Source: an uncultured Collinsella sp. (GTDB lineage: Bacteria > Actinomycetota > Coriobacteriia > Coriobacteriales > Coriobacteriaceae). From it: a stretch of DNA of 6,253 nt. The DNA lies in NCBI GenBank assembly GCA_902475865.1, contig CABSBK010000072.1:1-6253 (forward strand), given 5' to 3'. The notes under the pieces are model-generated. The model saw only the letters and a program-made list of their open reading frames with translations, did not search any database and was not told where the DNA came from. Position 1 is the stretch's first letter; every line of letters starts with the position of its first letter. Made by a program: the position numbers and the translations under genes. This document shows, piece by piece, positions 1 through 4,474 of this stretch.

Positions 1-3
1 CAT
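1..3 (-). CDS. Start codon of a minus-strand gene cut by the window edge
   Basis: Read on the minus strand, the window ends in ATG (positions 3 to 1). A GGAGG Shine-Dalgarno sequence (positions 13 to 9) precedes it with a 5-nt gap, which is close to ideal. The gene would lie downstream of the zinc-ribbon gene on the same strand, about 100 nt after its stop codon, so the two could be co-transcribed. Only the start codon is inside the window, so no product can be proposed. The call rests solely on the ribosome binding site and ATG geometry. Confidence 0.4.
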
Positions 4-18
4 GCGAACCTCCAGTCC

Positions 19-35
19 GGACCGCCCCGCGGTCC
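19..35. promoter_or_regulatory. GC-rich hairpin just ahead of the left-edge start codon
   Basis: GGACCGC and GCGGTCC form a perfect 7-bp stem with a 3-nt loop (CCC on the plus strand). On the minus strand it lies 5 nt before the GGAGG ribosome binding site of the gene starting at position 3, where it could act as a leader structure. On the plus strand it is followed by AACTTTCT, a poor U-tract, so a weak terminator for an unseen plus-strand gene is the alternative. The structure is visible; the role is inference. Confidence 0.35.
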
Positions 36-67
36 AACTTTCTGTCCGCACCCCCAAAGGCCTAATT

Positions 68-89
68 AATCCCTATTTCACCGCAAGTT
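68..89 (-). repeat. Copy 1 of a palindrome-associated repeat (core CCCTATTTCACCGCAA)
   Basis: This 22-bp segment is repeated exactly, in inverted orientation, at 2409-2430. Its 17-bp core (70-86) also occurs in direct orientation at 2458-2474. It starts 18 nt past the stop codon of the minus-strand zinc-ribbon gene. Read with that gene it has the same orientation as the copy that follows the serine-hydrolase gene. No second arm is seen next to it here, so it is either a half element or one arm of a widely spaced inverted repeat. Confidence 0.75.
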
Positions 90-106
90 TTGATCAGTTG
101 TTGGGA

Positions 107-1153
107 TTACTTCACCTCGACGGGTGCGGCGCCGGGGTAGCGGTCCTCAAAGTCCAGACGGTATTTGTTGTCGTTGGTGCCCGCTACGTTGTCGCGCGCC
201 AGCGGCGCCACGATCTCGTCCTTGTGGTTGGCGGGGCTGGAGTACTCAAGGCTGATCTCCCAAGCGTCGCAAATGACGTCGATGCGATTCTCCAGGTCGT
301 CATAGAGCGTGATGATATCTTTCCACGAGCTGTAATTCTGCGAGTCGATGGGAACGTCCAGGTCCTCGACCTCGTCCTTCAGGTCGTCGATCTGATCCTC
401 GAGCGACTCGGCGGCATCGCTGGCAGATTGGCGCGAGCTGCGGTCATCCTTGAGATAGTACGTGTTAAACGTGGTGGCGCAGTCGCGAACCTGCTGATCA
501 AGATCGGAGAGCCTGCTGTAGTAGGAGCTCAGCTGGTCGTAGACGTTCTGCTCGCTGATGGTGGCGGCATCGTGGACGTCATCGTCATCATCATCGTCAA
601 GCTTGTTGGGGTCGCCCTTGACGGACGCATCGTCGTTATCGTGGTCGATCTTGACCTTCTCGATCGTCGTGCCCTTGGTATCATCGGCGCCCTTGTCGAA
701 AGGCTTGATCATAAAGAACACGACGAGCGCGATAATCACGACGATTAGCGCGGCGATGATGCCGATGAGCAGGGCGTTGTTGTTTTTGGGAGCAGCGGGG
801 GCGCCAGCCTGCGGAGCGGCGGTCGGTATGGGCTGCTGCGGAGCGGAGCCGGCTGGCGCCGCCCATTGCTGCGTCGTGTCGACTTCGGGCTGGGGAGCGG
901 GCACGGGCTGATGGGCGGACTGTACGGTCACGTCTGCCGGTTGGGGCTGAGTCGACGTGGGCTGCTGCGCAGACTGAACCGTGGTCGCGGCGGTGTCGAA
1001 GGCGGCGTCGGGTGCGGCGGCATGTTCGGCTGCCTGTGCATTCTCTTGCGACTGAGAGGCCTGGCCATCATCGGTTACCGGCGTTCCGCAGCTGGTGCAA
1101 AAACGCTCGTCGTCATTCAGAAGCTTGCCGCAATGGGTACAAAACCGGGGCAT
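107..1153 (-). CDS. Zinc-ribbon, single-pass membrane protein with acidic helical C-terminal domain; function unknown
   Basis: The predicted protein has 348 residues. The N-terminus holds a short zinc ribbon with paired CxxC knuckles (Cys5/Cys8 and Cys19/Cys22), the pattern of the zinc-ribbon_2 family. Residues about 30-125 are a low-complexity Ala/Gln/Pro/Thr linker. One strongly hydrophobic helix follows (about 127-149, rich in Ile/Leu/Val), then a run of seven Asp (186-192). A charged, mostly helical domain with a possible coiled coil (about 235-265) completes the protein. There is no signal peptide, so the ribbon is probably cytoplasmic and the acidic domain extracytoplasmic; this topology is inferred. 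The ATG at 1153 is preferred over one five codons upstream because GGAAGG lies 7 nt before it and overlaps the upstream ATG. It is divergent from the serine hydrolase. Similar architectures are common in Gram-positive bacteria without a defined role, and I cannot assign one. Confidence 0.88.
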   Translation of the reverse strand: MPRFCTHCGKLLNDDERFCTSCGTPVTDDGQASQSQENAQAAEHAAAPDAAFDTAATTVQSAQQPTSTQPQPADVTVQSAHQPVPAPQPEVDTTQQWAAPAGSAPQQPIPTAAPQAGAPAAPKNNNALLIGIIAALIVVIIALVVFFMIKPFDKGADDTKGTTIEKVKIDHDNDDASVKGDPNKLDDDDDDDVHDAATISEQNVYDQLSSYYSRLSDLDQQVRDCATTFNTYYLKDDRSSRQSASDAAESLEDQIDDLKDEVEDLDVPIDSQNYSSWKDIITLYDDLENRIDVICDAWEISLEYSSPANHKDEIVAPLARDNVAGTNDNKYRLDFEDRYPGAAPVEVK

Positions 1154-1184
1154 GATGGTTCCTTCCATTCGATGTGTTGGCTAG

Positions 1185-1190
1185 ATTATA
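1185..1190 (-). promoter_or_regulatory. Sigma-70-type -10 box (TATAAT) for the zinc-ribbon gene
   Basis: The minus strand reads a perfect TATAAT here. A transcription start near 1178 would give a leader of about 25 nt before the ATG at 1153, with room for the GGAAGG ribosome binding site. No good -35 hexamer is found 16-18 nt upstream; that position is covered by the inverted repeat at 1207-1227, which suggests activator dependence or operator overlap. The box is visible; its use is inferred. Confidence 0.6.
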
Positions 1191-1206
1191 AGGTGGTTCA
1201 GGTGCG

Positions 1207-1227
1207 GTTGGGCCGCGCCGACCCAAC
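1207..1227. promoter_or_regulatory. Inverted repeat GTTGGG-N9-CCCAAC, possible operator
   Basis: Six-base arms (1207-1212 and 1222-1227) are perfectly complementary and centred on 1217, with two more symmetric pairs inside (1214/1220 and 1215/1219). The site covers the expected -35 region of the TATAAT promoter of the minus-strand gene, roughly -30 to -50 from the inferred start. It lies in the divergent intergenic region, so a bound regulator could act on both genes. No regulator gene is in the window. Confidence 0.35.
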
Positions 1228-1327
1228 TGGTTATGTGAGGATGATCATGTCGCGCAAGCCCTGTCGCATGCGTCACAATGAGTGCGGCGTGCTGGGTGTC
1301 CGGCTCGGCCGTTTATCGACGGCTCGG

Positions 1328-1333
1328 TAGAAT
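1328..1333 (+). promoter_or_regulatory. Candidate -10 box (TAGAAT) for the serine-hydrolase gene
   Basis: TAGAAT differs from the consensus at one base. The -35 region about 17 nt upstream (TCGGCC) is poor. If used, transcription would start near 1340, after the ATG at 1337. Translation would then begin at a downstream codon such as GTG 1355, which has GGGGAG at 1342-1347 placed 7 nt before it, or GTG 1394. Evidence is weak because it rests on one hexamer. Confidence 0.3.
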
Positions 1334-1336
1334 GCG

Positions 1337-2410
1337 ATGGTGGGGAGTGGGTCTGTGTACTGCGGCGAGCAAGGTCGGGGTGGCGGCGACAGCGTGGAGG
1401 CGTTCCGGTTCCCACCGGGGGATGCACCCCTCACTGCGCGCGATTGCTCGCGTCGAGTGTTTTGTGCCGGGATGTTGACCGGAGCGCTTGCCTCGGTGAT
1501 GAGTCTCGGCGGTTGTGCCGCGCGCCGCAACGAGGCTGAGGGCTCCGCTGTCCCTGTCAAACAAAAAGCGAATCATCCGTCCGCTCAAAAGACGGAAGCT
1601 GTCGCCTGGGCTTCTTGGATTGCCGGCCTTCAGCAAGATATCGAAGCCCTTGTCGAGCCGTATGGTGGGTCTACCTCGGTCTATGCTGTGGCGCTTGATC
1701 CTCAAACGTTCGCGTCGCTCGATGGTGAAGTCGCTGTGGCGCCGGACGCGCGACATGTGGCGGCAAGCATCATCAAGCTTCCCATTCTCGCTTGTGCGCT
1801 CGAGACCGTGGCGGCGGGCGAGCTGTCCCTCGACGAGCAGATAACGGTAACGCAACAGGATATCGTGGGTGGCAGCGGCAACATTCAGTCGCGCGGCGCG
1901 GGTGCGTCGTACAGTATTGACGAGCTGCTGCACGCCATGATCGCCCAGAGCGATAACGTGGCAGCGAACCTTGTTATCGGCAGGCTTGGCATGGATACGG
2001 TCAACGAAACGTGTGCCGCATTGGGGCTGACCCAGACCGTGCTCGCTCGTTTGATGATGGATGCCGAGGCCCAGGCACAAGGCCGCGAGAACTATACGAG
2101 CGCCCGTGATGCTGCGGCCGTGTTGCAACGGCTGGCGGCAGGGACAATCGCGACGCCCGAGCTGTGCGAGCGAGCGCGCGGATATCTGCTGGCGCAGGAA
2201 GACGCGCGCGGTATTGTCGAGGGCGTTCCCGACGGCGTTTTGGTCGCGCACAAAACGGGCAGCCTGGCGAATGCTCAGCACGATGCCGCAATCGTCTACG
2301 CCGAGCGCCCTTACGTGCTGGCAATCCTCACCCAAGACCTCGAACGCGAACAGGCCCTAGCGCTCGAGCGCGACATTTCCTTCGCCATCAACGCCCGCGC
2401 CCACTCCTAA
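1337..2410 (+). CDS. Secreted serine hydrolase, class A beta-lactamase/transpeptidase fold, probable Tat lipoprotein
   Basis: The reading frame from ATG 1337 gives 357 residues. Residues 38-56 look like a twin-arginine signal (SRRVF followed by a hydrophobic stretch), ending in a lipobox LGGC with Cys60 as the lipidation site. The mature part has all three signature motifs of the penicillin-recognising serine enzymes: SIIK (Ser144/Lys147), SDN (205-207) and KTG (306-308), correctly spaced for a class A-like domain. Where class A enzymes have the deacylating Glu of the omega loop, this protein reads RLMMD (238-242), so true beta-lactamase activity is doubtful. A cell-wall-related hydrolase or penicillin-binding lipoprotein is at least as likely. 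The N-terminus is uncertain: the n-region from 1337 is long (about 37 residues), and GTG 1355 (GGGGAG 7 nt upstream) or GTG 1394 may be the real start. The stop codon lies inside the long hairpin at 2407-2479. Confidence 0.88.
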   Translation: MVGSGSVYCGEQGRGGGDSVEAFRFPPGDAPLTARDCSRRVFCAGMLTGALASVMSLGGCAARRNEAEGSAVPVKQKANHPSAQKTEAVAWASWIAGLQQDIEALVEPYGGSTSVYAVALDPQTFASLDGEVAVAPDARHVAASIIKLPILACALETVAAGELSLDEQITVTQQDIVGGSGNIQSRGAGASYSIDELLHAMIAQSDNVAANLVIGRLGMDTVNETCAALGLTQTVLARLMMDAEAQAQGRENYTSARDAAAVLQRLAAGTIATPELCERARGYLLAQEDARGIVEGVPDGVLVAHKTGSLANAQHDAAIVYAERPYVLAILTQDLEREQALALERDISFAINARAHS

Positions 2411-2479
2411 CTTGCGGTGAAATAGGGATTGTATTTACTGTTAGAAGGCGTATTCAGTCCCTATTTCACCGCAACTTAG
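2407..2479. repeat. Long imperfect palindrome (hairpin) at the 3' end of the serine-hydrolase gene
   Basis: Positions 2412-2428 and 2458-2474 are perfect 17-bp complementary arms carrying the core CCCTATTTCACCGCAA. Four more pairs (2407-2410 with 2476-2479) extend the stem past a single C/C mismatch, and further pairs near the loop are possible. The loop is about 23-29 nt and AT-rich. The stem includes the TAA stop codon (2408-2410). No U-run follows on either strand, so it is not a classical intrinsic terminator, although it could protect the mRNA 3' end. One arm recurs at 68-89, which points to a dispersed repetitive element. Confidence 0.8.
2409..2430 (+). repeat. Copy 2 of the 22-bp repeat, inverted relative to copy 1
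   Basis: This segment is the exact reverse complement of 68-89. Together the two copies bracket a block of about 2.3 kb that contains only the zinc-ribbon and serine-hydrolase genes. It is also the left arm of the local hairpin. I saw no convincing target-site duplication outside the two copies: the flanking bases differ (CCTAATT on the left, GTATTTA on the right). Confidence 0.75.
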
Positions 2480-2485
2480 AGGGTC

Positions 2486-2577
2486 GGCAGTTGGGGACGT
2501 TCCTTTTCGGCCGGTACTTTGGGTACGTTCCTAACTGCCACCTAGTCATTTAAGAACGTCCCCAACGACTAGGTGGG
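2486..2577. repeat. Second palindromic element with overlapping pairings, possibly REP-like
   Basis: Three complementary pairs are visible: 2490-2502 with 2554-2566 (13 bp, GTTGGGGACGTTC), 2538-2547 with 2567-2576 (10 bp, CCACCTAGTC) and 2486-2492 with 2533-2539 (7 bp, GGCAGTT). The first two interleave, so they would form a pseudoknot or alternative folds in single-stranded nucleic acid. A near direct repeat, GGGACGTTCC against GGGTACGTTCC, sits at 2494-2503 and 2521-2531. Compact GC-rich palindromes of this sort resemble REP-type sequences mobilised by Y1 transposases. That identity is inference, and no transposase gene is present. Confidence 0.6.
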
Positions 2578-2579
2578 AT

Positions 2580-2608
2580 TTGGGGTGTGCCTGCCCCTGG
2601 GGTATCAT
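2580..2608 (+). promoter_or_regulatory. Candidate promoter of the tmk-holB-ricT operon
   Basis: TTGGGG (2580-2585), a 17-bp spacer and TATCAT (2603-2608) give a plausible sigma-70-type promoter, with transcription starting near 2615 and a leader of about 47 nt. A second candidate just downstream is an extended -10, TGCTATAAC (2617-2625), without a clear -35. Either could serve the operon. The promoter starts 3 nt after the end of the palindromic element, so that element may influence it. Confidence 0.45.
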
Positions 2609-2661
2609 GGCTTGGTTGCTATAACTTGCATTTTCGCGCCTTGTGGGAAGGGGATGCGCCC

Positions 2662-3345
2662 ATGGCTTTTGAGCCCGCTCAACATAGCTTTATCACGCTC
2701 GAGGGCGTCGACGGCGCTGGCAAGTCCACGCAGGCGCGCCTGCTTGCCCGTGCGCTCGAGCTCGCTGGCTACCAGGTTGTGAGCCTGCGCGAGCCGGGCG
2801 GCACTGCCATCAGCGAAAAGATCCGCGCCCTGCTGCTCGACCCCGCCAATACGGCGATGGGCGACACCTGCGAGTTGTTGCTCTACGAGGCGGCGCGCGC
2901 CCAGTTGGTGCACGAGGTCATAGCTCCCGCCCTCGCTGTCGGCAAGGTGGTCCTGTGCGACCGCTTCTACGATTCCACGACCTGCTACCAGGCGTTTGCC
3001 GACGGCCTCGACTGCCAGATGGTGCGCGATGCCAACAACCTGGCTGTCGCCGGTACGCATCCGGCGCTCACGCTCGTCTATCACATCACGCCCGAGCAGG
3101 CGGCACTGCGCATGGCAGCCCGCGGTGCGGCCGATCGCATGGAGGCCAAGGGCATGGCCTTCCAGGAGCGCGTCTACCAGGGATTTTGCGCTATCGCTGC
3201 CGAGGAGCCAGACCGCGTGAAGCTGATCGACGCCGCTGCGACCGTCGAGGAAGTCTTCGCGCAGACGGTCAAGCTGGTTCGTGCGCACGGTCTCGACATC
3301 CCCCAGGATGCCGTCGCCGCCGCGCTTGTCCAGGAGGCCGAGTAA
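2662..3345 (+). CDS. tmk: Thymidylate (dTMP) kinase
   Basis: The 227-residue protein phosphorylates dTMP to dTDP with ATP, a cytosolic step shared by de novo and salvage dTTP synthesis. It has the Walker A loop GVDGAGKST (15-23), the LREPGGT motif (42-48) that helps bind dTMP, the DRF..S motif (100-105) and a LID-like segment with DRME..G..F..RV (159-171). All key motifs are intact. The P-loop has Ala where type I enzymes carry Arg, which fits a type II enzyme with the basic residue in the LID. The ATG at 2662 is chosen because GGGAAGGGG ends 8 nt before it and the family N-terminus fits; an in-frame GTG at 2587 would add 25 unrelated residues. It is the first gene of the operon, 1 bp ahead of holB. 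The length is close to the usual 205-220 residues, with a slightly longer C-terminus. Confidence 0.96.
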   Translation: MAFEPAQHSFITLEGVDGAGKSTQARLLARALELAGYQVVSLREPGGTAISEKIRALLLDPANTAMGDTCELLLYEAARAQLVHEVIAPALAVGKVVLCDRFYDSTTCYQAFADGLDCQMVRDANNLAVAGTHPALTLVYHITPEQAALRMAARGAADRMEAKGMAFQERVYQGFCAIAAEEPDRVKLIDAAATVEEVFAQTVKLVRAHGLDIPQDAVAAALVQEAE

Positions 3346-3346
3346 C

Positions 3347-4474
3347 ATGGCCCCCGCTCAGGCAAGCCTGCTGGCCAAGCTCGACACCCAACAGCGCGTG
3401 CGCGACTTTTTGACCAACGCCATCGCAAGCGGCCGTGCATCGCACGCCTACCTGTTCTTGGGCGCGCCCGGTGCCGGTAAGCTCGACGCCGCATGGGCGC
3501 TTGCCCAGGCATTCCTGTGCGAGCAGGATGGCTGTGGTTCGTGCGACAGCTGCGTGCGCGTCGCGCGCCATACGCATCCCGACGTGCACTATTACACCCC
3601 CGAAAGCGCTACGGGCTACCTCATCGCGCAGACCCGCGAGCTGCTCGACGACGTGCCCCTGGCGCCCATCCGCGCCAAGGCAAAGGTCTACATCATCGAC
3701 CGTGCCGAGCAACTGCGCGCCAACACCGCCAACGCGCTGCTCAAAACGCTCGAGGAACCGCCCGAGGGCGTCATGTTCATCCTGTTGGGCACCTCGGCCG
3801 ACGTGATGCTGCCCACCATCGTGAGCCGCTGCCAGTGCGTACCGTTTCGGCTGGTTTCGCCCACTGTGGCTGCGCAGGCCGTGAGCCGCGCCACCGGTCA
3901 GGACCCTGCGCGTTGCCGCATGGCCGTCGCTGTGGCGGGAAGCCCCACGCGTGGCATCGAGTTCCTCAAGAGCGCCGAGCGCCAGGACGCCCGTCGCCAG
4001 ATGGTTCGTGCCATCGACTCGCTCATCGCCGCCGACGAGGCCGATGTGCTCAGCCGCGCCAAGTCGCTCATCGTCGCCGTCAAGGCGCCGCTCGCCGAGG
4101 TCAAGTCCACGCAGGAAAAGGTGCTCGAGCAAAATGCCGACTACCTGTCGCGTGGAGCATTGAAGCAGCTTGAGGACCGCAACAAGCGCGAACTCAACGC
4201 GCGCGAGCGTTCGGGTATCATGGAAGCGCTGGCGAGCGCGCGGACGCTCATGCGCGACGTGCTGCTGACGCTTCAGGACGAGGCAGCCGACGTTGTGAAC
4301 GAGGACGTGCGTGACACGATCGGCCGGCTTGCCGCCGCGACGAATGTTGCGGGTGCCACTCAGGCGCTTGAGGCGGTTGCCACCGCTGAGCGCAACATCG
4401 CCAGAAACGTTACTCCCCAGCTGGCCATCGAGGTCATGCTGTTCGATATCAGGAAGGCACTGAAATGCCGTTAG
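3347..4474 (+). CDS. holB: DNA polymerase III, delta-prime subunit (clamp loader)
   Basis: The 375-residue protein belongs to the clamp loader that opens the sliding clamp ring at the replication fork. The N-terminal AAA+ domain shows a Walker A-like GAPGAGK (39-45) followed by Leu instead of Ser/Thr, in line with delta-prime being a poor or non-ATP binder. A four-Cys zinc module (Cys58, 63, 66, 69) and HPD (77-79) come next. IIDRAEQL (116-123), NALLKTLEEPP (129-139) and the SRC motif (160-162) are characteristic of DnaX/HolB proteins. The C-terminal half (about 210-375) is helical, as expected for the collar region, though less conserved. AGGAGG (3332-3337), inside the end of tmk, lies 9 nt before the ATG. 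The start is 1 bp after the tmk stop and the end overlaps ricT by 10 nt, so the three genes are probably translationally coupled. Confidence 0.93.
   Translation: MAPAQASLLAKLDTQQRVRDFLTNAIASGRASHAYLFLGAPGAGKLDAAWALAQAFLCEQDGCGSCDSCVRVARHTHPDVHYYTPESATGYLIAQTRELLDDVPLAPIRAKAKVYIIDRAEQLRANTANALLKTLEEPPEGVMFILLGTSADVMLPTIVSRCQCVPFRLVSPTVAAQAVSRATGQDPARCRMAVAVAGSPTRGIEFLKSAERQDARRQMVRAIDSLIAADEADVLSRAKSLIVAVKAPLAEVKSTQEKVLEQNADYLSRGALKQLEDRNKRELNARERSGIMEALASARTLMRDVLLTLQDEAADVVNEDVRDTIGRLAAATNVAGATQALEAVATAERNIARNVTPQLAIEVMLFDIRKALKCR

Noticed and set aside
2..748. Long plus-strand open frame opposite the zinc-ribbon gene
   Set aside because: It runs antisense to a gene with clear Cys knuckles and a membrane helix, its translation is a Val/Leu/Ile-rich low-complexity string, and it resembles no family I know. 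It is a by-product of high GC content.
1313..2335. 340-codon minus-strand open frame opposite the serine hydrolase
   Set aside because: It is the antisense shadow of a gene with SxxK, SDN and KTG motifs in correct order, and its own translation has no recognisable domain.
2407..2577. CRISPR array or tRNA in the repeat-rich intergenic region
   Set aside because: There is no regularly spaced direct repeat with unique spacers, and no cloverleaf with a T-loop consensus. The symmetry is palindromic only.
2587..2661. Upstream GTG start for tmk adding 25 residues
   Set aside because: The extra residues do not match thymidylate kinases, there is no good ribosome binding site before 2587, and the candidate operon promoter lies within this stretch.
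3281..3346. Upstream ATG start for holB inside tmk
   Set aside because: The added 22 residues are unlike delta-prime proteins, whereas the ATG at 3347 has AGGAGG at a 9-nt distance and sits right after the tmk stop.
2605..3348. 247-codon minus-strand open frame opposite tmk
   Set aside because: It mirrors tmk codon for codon and shows no motif; tmk is certain from its P-loop and LID motifs.
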